From positions 1,054,001-1,118,000 of the forward strand of contig NZ_JABAIL010000001.1 of the NCBI RefSeq assembly GCF_012641475.1: 64,000 nucleotides of DNA, written 5' to 3'. Of this stretch, positions 17,713 through 26,981 are shown in pieces. Each line of letters starts with the position of its first letter. The stretch's first letter is position 1. Made by a program: the position numbers and the translations under genes. The notes under the pieces were generated by a model. The model searched no databases and was not told the DNA's origin. It was given only the letters and a program-made list of their open reading frames with translations. Origin of the DNA: Flammeovirga agarivorans. GTDB taxonomy: Bacteria > Bacteroidota > Bacteroidia > Cytophagales > Flammeovirgaceae.

Positions 17713-18729
17713 ATGTCAAAAAAGAAAACTATTTTAAGAGTAGATGGCTTCAGTAAATCTTACGAAGAAGGGAAAATGGCTGTAGACCATCTTTCTTTTG
17801 ATGTAAAGGAAGGTGAAGTATTTGCACTTATTGGACGAAGCGGGTGTGGAAAAACAACAACTTTAAAACTATTATCCGGACAAATGAGACCTGATGGCGG
17901 ATCAGCTTATATCTTTGGAGAAAGAATTTTAGGTCCTCATGAAAGACTGTTAGCCGGTCATGATAAAATAGCATTAGTAGAACAAGATTATAATTTATTT
18001 GATTATCAGACTGTTGCGGATAATATTAAATACCCAATTAGAAGATCAAGTAAAAAATATCAAGAATATAGATTAAACGAACTCTTAAGAATTTGTCAAC
18101 TAGAAGACTATAAGGATGTACGTCCGAAAGAATTATCTGGTGGACAAAAACAAAGAGTAGCGATTGCAAGAGCGATTGCCGATGAACCTCCTGTGTTATT
18201 ACTAGATGAACCATTTTCTCACTTAGACATGGCACTGAGAAGTGATCTAAGAAGAATGGTGAAAAATATTGCAATTGAAGCAAATATTTCTGTTGTATTT
18301 GTTACGCATGATACACATGATGCACTTTCTATGTCAGATAGAATTGGTGTGATGTCAGCAGGTCAACTTATTCAAATTGCTACACCTGAAGAAATCTACA
18401 AAAAACCATTAAACAGGTATGCTGCACATTTCTTCCCTCATTGTAATGTTCTTACTTCAGATCAATTAAAAGACCTTGATGTGAACGTTGAAAAGGGACA
18501 TTATATGGCAAGACCAGAATGGGTAAAGGTTGTGGATGCTGTTGAAGGAGCTCATGAAGCTACTTTAATACATATCGATTATTTTGGAAATGCGAGTTAC
18601 GGAGAATGGAAAGTATCTGATAAGTGTCATATTTGGGTACATCATGATAGTTTCTCAACTTTCCAATTAGGAGAAAAAAGAAGCATTATTCTAAAAGACA
18701 ATGTAGAGTGGTGGAAATTAGATGACTAG
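17713..18729 (+). CDS. ABC transporter ATP-binding protein (PotA/FbpC-like)
   Basis: This 338-aa ATPase has Walker A GRSGCGKTT (residues 41-49), a Q loop in VEQDYNLFD, the signature LSGGQKQRVAIARA, Walker B LLLDEPFSHLD and the switch His in VFVTHD. The roughly 100-residue C-terminal extension resembles the TOBE domain of importers for polyamines, iron, sulfate or sugars (CUT1/PotA/FbpC type). No permease or binding protein lies next to it, so its transporter is unknown. A TATTTTTG at 17683-17690 matches the -7 promoter element and a terminator follows the gene, so it is transcribed alone. Confidence 0.88.
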   Translation: MSKKKTILRVDGFSKSYEEGKMAVDHLSFDVKEGEVFALIGRSGCGKTTTLKLLSGQMRPDGGSAYIFGERILGPHERLLAGHDKIALVEQDYNLFDYQTVADNIKYPIRRSSKKYQEYRLNELLRICQLEDYKDVRPKELSGGQKQRVAIARAIADEPPVLLLDEPFSHLDMALRSDLRRMVKNIAIEANISVVFVTHDTHDALSMSDRIGVMSAGQLIQIATPEEIYKKPLNRYAAHFFPHCNVLTSDQLKDLDVNVEKGHYMARPEWVKVVDAVEGAHEATLIHIDYFGNASYGEWKVSDKCHIWVHHDSFSTFQLGEKRSIILKDNVEWWKLDD

Positions 18730-18764
18730 TTCCATTACGACCAAAAAATAACAAAAGATAAATA

Positions 18765-18807
18765 GAAAATTACAGGAACGTATTCCAACCTTTTTCCTGT
18801 AATTTTC
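18765..18807 (+). terminator. terminator after ABC ATPase gene
   Basis: GAAAATTACAGGAA pairs with TTCCTGTAATTTTC, a 14-bp stem with A-rich and T-rich flanks. Confidence 0.8.
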
Positions 18808-18860
18808 TTCTATACTAGAGATAATCATACGCTAACTTATTCAATATTTAACCTAACAAA

Positions 18861-20081
18861 ATGCATTTTATCAGACTACTATTAGTATCTATTTTCATAA
18901 TTTCTATATCATGTTCAAGCCCTACAAAAGAGGTGAAGGAGGAATTAAAAGTATCCAACTGGAGAGCTTTAATTGTTAATGATCATGGTAAGGAAGTACC
19001 TTTTTATCTTCAAGTGGAAGGAGAAGGCAAAGACCAAGTTTGGACAATCATTAATGGAGATGAAAGAATGAGGTTGGATGACAGTTATTATGAAAACGAT
19101 TCATTGCATATACCATTATTGATCTATGAGGCAGAAATCATTGTAAAAGAAAGTGATACGACTTTAAAAGGTCAATTTTTAAGAAAAGGGGCTTACCGAT
19201 TACCATTTATTGCAGAGAAAGGCAAAGCTCCTCGTTTTGTAGATTATGAGAAAGCAACGGTAAATTATACAGGAACCTATGCAGTGAAGTTGGGTGAGAC
19301 CGATGCCATTGGTTTATTTAATCAAAGTGGAGATTACCTTACAGGGACATTCCTTACGGCAACTGGAGACTATAGATATTTGGAAGGCGAAGTAGATGGA
19401 AACAAGATGTTTTTATCATCATTTGACGGAGTTCATATCTTAAGATTTGAAGCAGAGTTGGAGGGAAATAGACTTCTAAATGGTAAAATGTGGTCAGGTC
19501 AGAAATCAACAAAAACTTGGCAAGGAATTAAAGATAATAGAGCAGAGCTACCTGACCCTAAAACCTTAACTCATCTAAAAGAAGGGTATGATAAGGTGAG
19601 TTTTACTTTCCAAAATGAAAAAGGAGACACGATTTCTTTAGATGATCCAAAATACCAAAACAAGGTAGTAGTGATACAAATTATGGGTTCATGGTGTCCA
19701 AACTGTCTGGATGAAAGTAAGTTTATGGCTCCTTTCTATGAAAAAATGAAGGATAAAGATTTTGAAGTGATTGGTTTGTCTTATGAAAGATCAGAAGATC
19801 CTGAAGTAGCATACAAGCGTATTAATCGTATGAAGCGTAAGTTGAATATAGGTTACGATATTTTATATGCAGGTACACCTTCTAAAGCTTCAGAATCTTT
19901 ACCGATGTTAAATAAGATCATGTCTTTCCCAACATCGATTATCTTAGATAAAAAAGGAGAAGTGAGAGAAATACACACAGGTTTCTCCGGACCAAGTACA
20001 GGCCATTATTACGAAGAACATATTAGTGAGTTTACTTCTCTCGTCAATAACTTGTTGATGGAGCATGAAACTTCTAAATAA
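18861..20081 (+). CDS. TlpA-like thioredoxin-domain lipoprotein
   Basis: This 406-aa lipoprotein has a signal peptide with the lipidated Cys at residue 18 (SISC). The first two thirds form a beta-rich region like the DUF4369-type N-terminal domains of Bacteroidota TlpA/ResA proteins. The C-terminal third is a thioredoxin fold whose active site is GSWCPNCLDE (C-x-x-C) and whose cis-proline loop is SFPTSIILDKKG. It probably reduces disulfides in the periplasm or at the outer membrane, for cytochrome c maturation or redox repair; the partner is unknown. It is a single gene bounded by terminators. Confidence 0.85.
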   Translation: MHFIRLLLVSIFIISISCSSPTKEVKEELKVSNWRALIVNDHGKEVPFYLQVEGEGKDQVWTIINGDERMRLDDSYYENDSLHIPLLIYEAEIIVKESDTTLKGQFLRKGAYRLPFIAEKGKAPRFVDYEKATVNYTGTYAVKLGETDAIGLFNQSGDYLTGTFLTATGDYRYLEGEVDGNKMFLSSFDGVHILRFEAELEGNRLLNGKMWSGQKSTKTWQGIKDNRAELPDPKTLTHLKEGYDKVSFTFQNEKGDTISLDDPKYQNKVVVIQIMGSWCPNCLDESKFMAPFYEKMKDKDFEVIGLSYERSEDPEVAYKRINRMKRKLNIGYDILYAGTPSKASESLPMLNKIMSFPTSIILDKKGEVREIHTGFSGPSTGHYYEEHISEFTSLVNNLLMEHETSK

Positions 20082-20100
20082 ATTAGAGATATAGGAGAAC

Positions 20101-20147
20101 AAAAATCGAAGTAATACATAGGTGTAGGACTTCGATTTTTGTTTTTT
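20101..20147 (+). terminator. terminator after TlpA-like gene
   Basis: AAAAATCGAAGT pairs with ACTTCGATTTTT across a 16-base loop, followed by GTTTTTT. Confidence 0.85.
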
Positions 20148-20214
20148 AGTGAAAACTGAAATAAATGCAATTTCACTCCATGTATAATATTTCTTTTTTA
20201 ACGATATTTGCCCC

Positions 20215-20817
20215 ATGTTAGCATCAAGTTTTACAGAAGATAAAATAGAAGCCGGATTAGATGAAGCAGGTAGAGGATGTTTGGCAGGGCCAGTAGTGGC
20301 AGCTGCAGTAATTCTACCAAGAGACTTTTCTCATCCAGATTTAAATGACTCCAAGAAACTATCTGCCAAAAAAAGAATGGAACTTCGAGAAGTAATTCTT
20401 AAAGAAGCCATAGATTATAAAGTAGTGGAGGTACAGGCAGAAGAAATAGATAAAATTAATATTTTACAAGCTTCATTTACCGCTATGCACAGATGTGTAG
20501 ATGGGTTAAAAGAGAAGCCAGAATTATTATTGATTGATGGTAATCGTTTCAGGCCCTATAAAGGAATTGAACATGAATGTATCGTCAAAGGTGATGGAAA
20601 GTTTTTGAGTATAGCAGCAGCCTCAATTTTAGCAAAAACTCATAGAGATATGCTGATGGAGAAACTTTCTGAAGATTATCCACAGTACGGTTGGGAAAAA
20701 AATGCAGGTTATCCTACCAAAGCACATAGGGCAGCTATCGCAGAATTTGGAACAACGCCATGGCATAGAAATTCTTTTAAGTTGTTGCCAGAACAAAAGA
20801 CAATAGACTTTTCATGA
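20215..20817 (+). CDS. rnhB: ribonuclease HII
   Basis: RNase HII nicks RNA in RNA-DNA hybrids and removes misincorporated ribonucleotides. The 200-aa sequence has the [16 protein letters not shown] block with catalytic Asp16 and Glu17, a third Asp in LLIDGNRF, and [14 protein letters not shown] with the fourth acidic residue. Length is normal. It is the first gene of a four-gene unit; the next gene overlaps its end (ATGA) by 4 bases. GATATTTG ends 4 bases before the ATG and is one mismatch from a -7 element, so the transcript could have a very short leader. Confidence 0.96.
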   Translation: MLASSFTEDKIEAGLDEAGRGCLAGPVVAAAVILPRDFSHPDLNDSKKLSAKKRMELREVILKEAIDYKVVEVQAEEIDKINILQASFTAMHRCVDGLKEKPELLLIDGNRFRPYKGIEHECIVKGDGKFLSIAAASILAKTHRDMLMEKLSEDYPQYGWEKNAGYPTKAHRAAIAEFGTTPWHRNSFKLLPEQKTIDFS

Positions 20818-21536
20818 AAATAAGATCTCATATATACCTACTTCTACTTTTTTTATCTTTTGCATGTGAAAAACCTACTCCATATGGGGATTTATATGTA
20901 CAGGTAAGAGATGAACAAGGTAAAGAAGTAGCTGGTGGTAATGTTATTCTTTATGGTAATGAAGAAGACTTCGTAGATCAGATAAATCCTATATCTGTAC
21001 CTCAGCAAACAGATGAAAACGGTTTAGCTTTTTTCCTTAATCTGGATTCAGGTACCTATTACGTAGCGGCTTCATATACCAACCAAGAAGAGGGCATTGA
21101 AAAGAATAATTTCTTAGTAAATACTTCAGTGAAAGTAGTTGCCACAGAAATTGGTTACAGGAATTCTATCACAGTAATTATATGGGATTCATTTATTACA
21201 CATTTAACGGCTACAAACGGTAAAAAGTGGCAGGTGTATAAAATGATAGAGGTGACAACAGAAGAAGAAATAGAAGTACCAGAATGTATTCAGGACGATC
21301 AATGGGTATTTTATCGTAATGGTAATTTTGAATACCTAAGTGACTCACTGAACTGTGAAGAAGGCCAAGACGATAATTTTACAGGAAGTTTTGCTCCCGT
21401 AGGAAACGGTTCATATATCGTTATTCAAGACCTTGATGATCAGATTAGGTATGGATTATATATTATTTCTGTATCCTCTACACAAATGCTGGCTCAGTAC
21501 GGGCCTCATTTAATGTATTTTAAAACAGTAAATTAA
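20814..21536 (+). CDS. hypothetical lipoprotein with carboxypeptidase-regulatory-like domain
   Basis: This 240-aa protein has a lipoprotein signal peptide (FLSFAC, Cys18). Residues about 25-115 resemble the transthyretin-like CarboxypepD regulatory fold: [20 protein letters not shown] followed by a DENGLAFF turn and a GTYYVAASY strand. The remainder, about 120-240, resembles the lipocalin-like or DUF-type beta domains of Bacteroidota lipoproteins but is not recognised. It overlaps rnhB by 4 bases and is followed 5 bases later by the Smr gene, so translation is probably coupled. Function unknown. Confidence 0.75.
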   Translation: MKIRSHIYLLLLFLSFACEKPTPYGDLYVQVRDEQGKEVAGGNVILYGNEEDFVDQINPISVPQQTDENGLAFFLNLDSGTYYVAASYTNQEEGIEKNNFLVNTSVKVVATEIGYRNSITVIIWDSFITHLTATNGKKWQVYKMIEVTTEEEIEVPECIQDDQWVFYRNGNFEYLSDSLNCEEGQDDNFTGSFAPVGNGSYIVIQDLDDQIRYGLYIISVSSTQMLAQYGPHLMYFKTVN

Positions 21537-21541
21537 GAAAA

Positions 21542-22522
21542 ATGAACATTGGAGATAAAGTAAGAAGTTTACATGACAACATGGATGGTATTGTTGTAGG
21601 CTTCAAGAAGAATAATATTATAGAAGTTGAGGTAGATGGTTTCAGAATGGATTTTGTTGAGGGAGACCTAGCCATTGTTTCTCAAGTAGAGTCTGATGAA
21701 TTCGGAAGCGTTGAAGAAGAAGAAAGAGTGGTTGTTCCATCACAAAAGAAAAAGTTAAAAGCTAGACCTCAAGCAGCATTACCACTAATTTCAGAAAGAG
21801 GTTTATTTATTGCCTTTGTTCATCAAAATGATAAAATTTTAGATGTTTACGTTTGTAATAACTCAGATCTTACGATACCATTTGTACTTGGTACGGAAAG
21901 AAAAGGGGAATACAAAGGGGTGCATGCTGGAGTACTAAATACAAGAACTCAATTAAAAGTAGATCAAGTATCATTACAGAATTTTGAAGAATGGCCAGCT
22001 TATGTTTTTCAATCTTTATTCTTTTATTCAGGTCCAAGTGTTAATCATGAACCATTAGTTAAAAAGTTAAGATTCAAAGCATCAACTTTCTTTAATAATA
22101 AAAAAGAAGTGCCTGGAATGAATGCAGATGGTTATGTATTTCAATTAGACGTTCAAGCGTTAACAGAAGTAGATGCATCAAAACTAAAAGATGGTATTCT
22201 TGATAAAAGTGCTGTAGTTGAAAAGGTAGAAAAAGTTGTTCAGAAGCCGGCATCAGAAATCGATTTACATGCTGAAGCATTAGGGTTAGACCCAAATATG
22301 GGAAACTCTACATTGAGCATGCAGATTCTTCATTTTGAAAAGGAATTAGATGCAGCTATTGTTACTGGAATGGATCATATCACTTTTATCCATGGTATCG
22401 GAAGTGGTAAATTGAAAAATGAGATCCAAAAACGACTTTCTAAGCATAATGATGTAGATTATTATGAAGATGCCAGAAAGGAAAAATTTGGTTATGGGGC
22501 AACTTATGTGAAGCTAAAATAA
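21542..22522 (+). CDS. DUF2027 and Smr domain protein
   Basis: This 326-aa protein starts with a KOW/SH3-like strand region (GDKVRSLHDNMDGIVVGF), has a middle DUF2027 beta domain (about residues 85-220), and ends in an Smr domain (about 245-326) recognisable by IDLHAEAL and ITFIHGIGSGKL, the H-G-x-G-x-G motif. Smr domains, also found at the C-terminus of MutS2, have nicking endonuclease or ribosome-rescue activity; which applies here is unknown. No MutS core is present. It sits between a lipoprotein gene and a membrane protein gene, touching the latter in TAATG. Confidence 0.85.
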   Translation: MNIGDKVRSLHDNMDGIVVGFKKNNIIEVEVDGFRMDFVEGDLAIVSQVESDEFGSVEEEERVVVPSQKKKLKARPQAALPLISERGLFIAFVHQNDKILDVYVCNNSDLTIPFVLGTERKGEYKGVHAGVLNTRTQLKVDQVSLQNFEEWPAYVFQSLFFYSGPSVNHEPLVKKLRFKASTFFNNKKEVPGMNADGYVFQLDVQALTEVDASKLKDGILDKSAVVEKVEKVVQKPASEIDLHAEALGLDPNMGNSTLSMQILHFEKELDAAIVTGMDHITFIHGIGSGKLKNEIQKRLSKHNDVDYYEDARKEKFGYGATYVKLK

Positions 22523-23106
22523 TGAATGTTAGATTAGTTATAGGAATTATTCTTACCGGAATTGCTCTAACACTTTATGGTGTTGGTAAGCCTAAACTGT
22601 CCAAAGAATCGGATTACCTCACAGAAGCATTACAAGGCTCTGAGAATAAATATATTGTTGAAGGAGTAGTCGCAGATGATAACCCAACAGTGGTTGACTT
22701 TCTGGTATTAGCTTCTAAGGAAGAATTTACGGGCGCTGGAAAACACAATGGTTTTAAGTCTGTAGAAACGAAGCTTCAACCCATTAAAGTGAAAACACCA
22801 AAAGGTATCGAAACTTTAATTTTTGAAGATGTTCCTTGGAGAGGAGAAAAAGTAGCTCATATTCTATTAGATGAGAAAACACAATCGAATGCACCAATAC
22901 AATGGTTAGGTTTAAAAAAAGGGGTAAACATTATTGCCCTTGGAGAAAAATCTAATAGTGAGGTACATGTTAAGTACGCCTATGTTGGTACTTTGCCAGA
23001 CTATCTTACTCTATTGGAAGAAGGAGGAACTTGGTTAACTTACATCTGTTTAGGCTTGGCAGTAATCGGTATTCCTCTATTGATTTGGGGGAGTGTAAAA
23101 AAATAA
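22522..23106 (+). CDS. hypothetical membrane protein with two terminal helices
   Basis: This 194-aa protein has one hydrophobic helix at the N-terminus (about residues 4-20) and one at the C-terminus (about 172-190) bracketing a soluble domain of about 150 residues. The arrangement and the domain look similar to the GIDE/MUL1-type membrane domain, but that is a weak resemblance. The start codon overlaps the Smr stop in TAATG, and a terminator follows, so it closes the rnhB operon. Confidence 0.7.
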   Translation: MNVRLVIGIILTGIALTLYGVGKPKLSKESDYLTEALQGSENKYIVEGVVADDNPTVVDFLVLASKEEFTGAGKHNGFKSVETKLQPIKVKTPKGIETLIFEDVPWRGEKVAHILLDEKTQSNAPIQWLGLKKGVNIIALGEKSNSEVHVKYAYVGTLPDYLTLLEEGGTWLTYICLGLAVIGIPLLIWGSVKK

Positions 23107-23159
23107 ATAGTCACTTTTTCTTAGCCTTATTTAGATAGAGAAAAGAGAATGACTTAATT

Positions 23160-23195
23160 GTCCCTTTGTTAGTAAAATAATAAAGGGACTTTTTT
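23160..23195 (+). terminator. terminator of the rnhB operon abutting the mmuM start
   Basis: GTCCCTTT pairs with AAAGGGAC (extended by TTA/TAA) and is followed by six T. The last T directly precedes the ATG of the homocysteine methyltransferase gene. Confidence 0.8.
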
Positions 23196-24095
23196 ATGGA
23201 GAAAAATACTTTACTGTTGGATGGTGGACTTTCTAATGCATTGGAAGACCTTGGATATGACCTGAACCATGAATTATGGTCGGCAAAATTATTAATTGAA
23301 AACCCGCAAGCGATTATAGATGCTCATCTTTTGTATCTAGAAGCAGGGGCAGATATTATTATTACTTCAAGTTATCAATCAACAATTGAGGGGTGGGAAA
23401 AGCAAGGTTATACTTACCAAGAAGCTATAGAGTTGTTGGAGAAGTCAACGACATTGGCTTTGGAAGCTCGAAAGGTGTACCATCAAAAATATAATAGCGA
23501 TAAGCAAATTTGGATTGCAGGAAGCATTGGACCTTATGGAGCATATTTGGCAGATGGTAGTGAATACAGAGGAAATTATTCTTTATCTATTAAAGATTTA
23601 ATTGAGTTTCACACCGAAAGAGTAAAGGTAATAGACCATACTAAAATAGATCTGTTAGCTTTTGAAACTATACCGAGTTTTGATGAGGTAAAAGCGATAT
23701 CAAGCTTATTGTCAACAACACAGCATAAAGGATGGATTACAGTTTCCTGTAAAAATGAGAGAGAATTGAATGATGGAACACCTATCAAAGAGGTTGCGGA
23801 GTATTTAAGCAATCAAAAGAACTTATTTGGTTTTGGAGTGAACTGTACAAAACCTGAATTTATCCTTGAATTAATCCAAGATATTACTTCAACAACATTA
23901 TCAACAAGAGTGATAGTTTATCCAAATGCAGGACTAGTTTATGATCCAAATGAGAAAAAATGGAGAGGAACTGCAGAACCTTTAGGCTGTGAATTTATGG
24001 CAAAACAATGGAAAAAAGCAGGAGCTAATGTAATAGGAGGGTGCTGTCAGATGGGGCCAGACCATATATCATCCATGAAAAAAGGATTAAGTTGA
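23196..24095 (+). CDS. mmuM: homocysteine S-methyltransferase family protein
   Basis: This 299-aa enzyme transfers a methyl group to homocysteine, most likely from S-methylmethionine, giving methionine. The N-terminal LLDGGLSNALE matches the family's LDGG(L/M)xT block. The three zinc-binding Cys are in FGVNCTKPEF and in GGCCQMGPDHI. It lacks the cobalamin and folate domains of MetH, as expected for MmuM/BhmT-like enzymes. The start codon follows directly on the T tract of a terminator hairpin with no room for a separate ribosome binding site; the start is supported because the family begins at this motif. Confidence 0.9.
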   Translation: MEKNTLLLDGGLSNALEDLGYDLNHELWSAKLLIENPQAIIDAHLLYLEAGADIIITSSYQSTIEGWEKQGYTYQEAIELLEKSTTLALEARKVYHQKYNSDKQIWIAGSIGPYGAYLADGSEYRGNYSLSIKDLIEFHTERVKVIDHTKIDLLAFETIPSFDEVKAISSLLSTTQHKGWITVSCKNERELNDGTPIKEVAEYLSNQKNLFGFGVNCTKPEFILELIQDITSTTLSTRVIVYPNAGLVYDPNEKKWRGTAEPLGCEFMAKQWKKAGANVIGGCCQMGPDHISSMKKGLS

Positions 24096-24321
24096 GAAAT
24101 AATATCAAATTTCTAATAGAATTGAAGTGCTTAATATTTTTGTAAAACCATAGCCTAATTTTTGCCGTTTCAAAATTAAGATTTGTTAATATTGCAAAAT
24201 ATTTGCATTTTAAGGACTGCTTTATGTGATAGTTTGGTTTTGGATCATTAATTCAAATCAAACTTACTTTATTCTTAATTTGCATTACATCAACACTTTA
24301 AATTAGACACTCAATACAAGC

Positions 24322-25968
24322 ATGAGTTTTATTTCGGCTTTAGACGCATTCCAAAAATGGGAGAAAAACACACCTAACCTTCCATTCCTTCATCAGAACA
24401 TTCATGGTGAAAAACTTACAGTAACCTATCAAGAAGCAGGTGAACAAGCAAGAAAAATGGCATCTGCTATCAAAGGGCTTGGCATCGAAGAAGGTAGTCA
24501 TGTTGCTATTCTATCTAAAAACTGTTCACACTGGATTATGGCAGATCTTGCTATTCTAATGGCAGGGTGTGTAAGTATTCCAATTTATCCTACTACCGAT
24601 AAAGATACCATCAAGTTAATCTTAGAACACAGTGATTCAAAAGCAGTGTTTGTGGGTAAATTAGATGACTATGCTTCACAGAAAGAAGGAGTAGATGCAG
24701 TAGATATTCCTAGAATTGGAATTGAAATGCATGGTGTCAATGAACAATATGGATGGGATGAGTTGGTGAAAAAAAATCAACCATTACAAGAGGTGTTCAA
24801 ACCTAAGTCGGATGATTTAATGACCATTCTTTATACATCTGGTACAACAGGTAACCCGAAAGGAGTGATGCATAAATATGGAAGTGTTGAATTTGCAGTA
24901 AAAGAATTTGAGCATCATTTTTCATTACCGAAAAACCCTAGGTTCTTTGCTTTCCTTTCATTAGCACACATTGCAGAAAGAGCAGCTTACGAATTTATTG
25001 GTTTATATTTAGGTGGTTCAATAGCATTCCCTGAGTCTATTGAAACATTCCCAGCAAACTTGGCAGAAGCGAAACCACACATGTTCTTTGCTGTACCAAG
25101 AATCTTCCAGAAATTCCAAGAAAGTATTCTTAAGAAGATGCCTCAGAATAGATTGGACTTTTTATTAAAGCTTCCAATTCTTAATTCTGTAATCAAGAAA
25201 AAAATTGTAGGTGCTCTTGGTTTACAAGAAGCAGTTTCTGTTATCTCTGGAGCCGCACCAATTTCTCCTGATCTACAGCATTGGTTTAAGAAATTAGATT
25301 TGGATGTAAACCAAGGTTACGGAATGTCTGAAGATGTATGTGTATCACATATGAACTTCCCAGGCCAAAATAAAATTGGAACAGTAGGACAAAAATATGA
25401 TCATATCCAAACAAAGCTTTCAGGTGAAGGAGAAGTTTGCTTAAAGAGTGATTGTTTGACATTAGGTTACTACAAAGAACCAGAAAAGACTGCAGAGCTT
25501 TTTGATGAAGAAGGGTTCTTGAAAACAGGAGACCTAGGTGAATATGATCATGATGGTTATTTGTCTATTGTTGGTAGAGTAAAAGATCAATTCAAAACAG
25601 ACAAAGGGAAATACATATCTCCAAACCATTTAGAACTTCCATTATCTGATAATCCAGATATTGAGCAAGTTTGTGTTGTAGGTACAGGAATTCCACAGCC
25701 AATTGCTTTGATAGTACCTTCTGAAACGGGTAAAGAGTTGTCTCAAGATGCATTAAGAGCATCAGTAGAGAGCTCATTAAACAGTCTTAACCCGACGTTG
25801 CCTAATTATGAGAAAATTGCAAAAGCAATTGTCATGAAAGAAGATTGGACAATCGATAACGGATTGTTAACGCCTACTTTGAAATTGAAGAGAAATAACC
25901 TCGAAAAAATACACCAACCATACTACAGTGAGTGGTTTAGTAAAAACGATACGGTTATTTTTGAATAA
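24322..25968 (+). CDS. AMP-dependent synthetase, probable long-chain acyl-CoA ligase
   Basis: This 548-aa adenylate-forming enzyme has the P-loop-like ILYTSGTTGNPKGVMHK motif, the QGYGMSED core motif, KTGDLGEYD with the AMP-binding Asp, and IVGRVKDQFK hinge. The ordering and size resemble the FAA1-like long-chain fatty acid-CoA ligases that lack a membrane domain. It would activate a fatty acid for lipid synthesis or beta-oxidation. The C-terminus is slightly shorter than in classical FadD. It is a single gene followed by a terminator and preceded by 226 bases without a clear consensus promoter. Confidence 0.9.
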   Translation: MSFISALDAFQKWEKNTPNLPFLHQNIHGEKLTVTYQEAGEQARKMASAIKGLGIEEGSHVAILSKNCSHWIMADLAILMAGCVSIPIYPTTDKDTIKLILEHSDSKAVFVGKLDDYASQKEGVDAVDIPRIGIEMHGVNEQYGWDELVKKNQPLQEVFKPKSDDLMTILYTSGTTGNPKGVMHKYGSVEFAVKEFEHHFSLPKNPRFFAFLSLAHIAERAAYEFIGLYLGGSIAFPESIETFPANLAEAKPHMFFAVPRIFQKFQESILKKMPQNRLDFLLKLPILNSVIKKKIVGALGLQEAVSVISGAAPISPDLQHWFKKLDLDVNQGYGMSEDVCVSHMNFPGQNKIGTVGQKYDHIQTKLSGEGEVCLKSDCLTLGYYKEPEKTAELFDEEGFLKTGDLGEYDHDGYLSIVGRVKDQFKTDKGKYISPNHLELPLSDNPDIEQVCVVGTGIPQPIALIVPSETGKELSQDALRASVESSLNSLNPTLPNYEKIAKAIVMKEDWTIDNGLLTPTLKLKRNNLEKIHQPYYSEWFSKNDTVIFE

Positions 25969-25971
25969 AAT

Positions 25972-26005
25972 AATAGGCCTACAAATCATATTGTAGGCCT
26001 TTTTT
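25972..26005 (+). terminator. terminator after acyl-CoA ligase gene
   Basis: AATAGGCCTACAA pairs with TTGTAGGCCTTTTTT with a six-base loop and a T tract. Confidence 0.88.
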
Positions 26006-26137
26006 ATGTGTTTATTCTGCTCTATAACCTATTGAGGAAGAATAATCTAAGTTTTTTTGAAAAAAAATGAGTGCAGAGGTGACCTTTTATTTTTTCTGTT
26101 GTCTTTATAGTAGAATTTTTAATCGACACCTGTAACT

Positions 26138-26344
26138 ATGAAACTATTATACTATCTCTCGATCTGTCTATTCTTTGGCTCGTGCAACTTTAAAGGTATC
26201 ACTTTTGAGACCGAACAATCAAAACAAATCAAAGAACTTGAAGAGCAAATTCAATTACTCGAAATAAAAAAGGATTCTATTCAGAATAGTACGTCTTTTA
26301 CTAGTTTGTACAAACAAAAAAACCGAACTATTGTTGTGCAATAG
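26138..26344 (+). CDS. small lipoprotein with coiled coil, 68 aa
   Basis: A short secreted lipoprotein: the signal peptide ends in FFGSC (Cys16) and the mature part contains a heptad-like helix (about residues 26-48) rich in Glu, Lys, Ile and Leu. It is not a recognised family. The last codons lie inside the hairpin that terminates this gene and the convergent yceI gene. Confidence 0.55.
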   Translation: MKLLYYLSICLFFGSCNFKGITFETEQSKQIKELEEQIQLLEIKKDSIQNSTSFTSLYKQKNRTIVVQ

Positions 26345-26354
26345 ATCGGTTTTA
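26319..26354. terminator. hairpin overlapping the stop of the small lipoprotein gene
   Basis: AAAACCGA-AC-TATTG pairs with CAATA-GA-TCGGTTTT around a short loop, with A-rich and T-rich flanks. The stem contains the last eight codons and stop of the lipoprotein gene and could terminate both convergent transcripts. Confidence 0.7.
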
Positions 26355-26381
26355 GATGATTGATTTGGGTGTATGTATTCC

Positions 26382-26948
26382 CTATATTGTTTGTACTTTG
26401 AAATCGATATCAAACTCATCAGCAATTGCTTTGTCACCTAAGTTGTCAAAGAATGAGTCAGAACCATATTTTAAACCAAATTTAGTTCTATCAATTTTTA
26501 ATTTTCCTTCTAAAGTATGCTTTTTACCTTCAGATTTTAATTTTGAATCAAAAGCTACTTCCTGAGTAACTCCTTTGATAGTTAAGTCACCTTTTAATTT
26601 GTGAACATCTCCATCAACAGCTACTTCTTTTAAAGTAAATGTTGCTGTAGGGTGCTTTTCAACATCAAAGAAATCAGCACTTTTTAAGTGACCATCTAAT
26701 TTTTGTTGCCATTCACCTTGTAGATCTAAAGAAGTCAATGATGTTAAATCAATAACGATAGTACCTTCTTTAACTACACCTTTCTTTACTTTTAATTCGC
26801 CACCTTTGACAGCTACAGTTCCATTGTGTTGTCCAGTTACTTTGTAACCTGTCCATTTTACCTCAGATTGATCTGGAGAGATTTTTTGAGCGAATGTAGA
26901 TGCGAAAGCAAATAATAAAATACCAAGTGTAAGACTTAACTTTTTCAT
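26382..26948 (-). CDS. YceI family periplasmic protein
   Basis: This 188-aa secreted protein has a Sec signal peptide ending in FASTFAQ. The mature domain is the YceI lipocalin-like barrel: SEVKWTGYKVTGQHNGTV near its start, SLDLQGEWQQKLDGHLKSADFF in the middle, and the KLKGDLTIKGVTQEV block. YceI proteins bind polyisoprenoids or other long lipids; the physiological role is unsettled. It has its own promoter between it and an upstream 55-aa gene. Confidence 0.92.
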   Translation of the reverse strand: MKKLSLTLGILLFAFASTFAQKISPDQSEVKWTGYKVTGQHNGTVAVKGGELKVKKGVVKEGTIVIDLTSLTSLDLQGEWQQKLDGHLKSADFFDVEKHPTATFTLKEVAVDGDVHKLKGDLTIKGVTQEVAFDSKLKSEGKKHTLEGKLKIDRTKFGLKYGSDSFFDNLGDKAIADEFDIDFKVQTI

Positions 26949-26981
26949 AATGTATAAGTGTTTCGTTTAAATTTGTTTATG

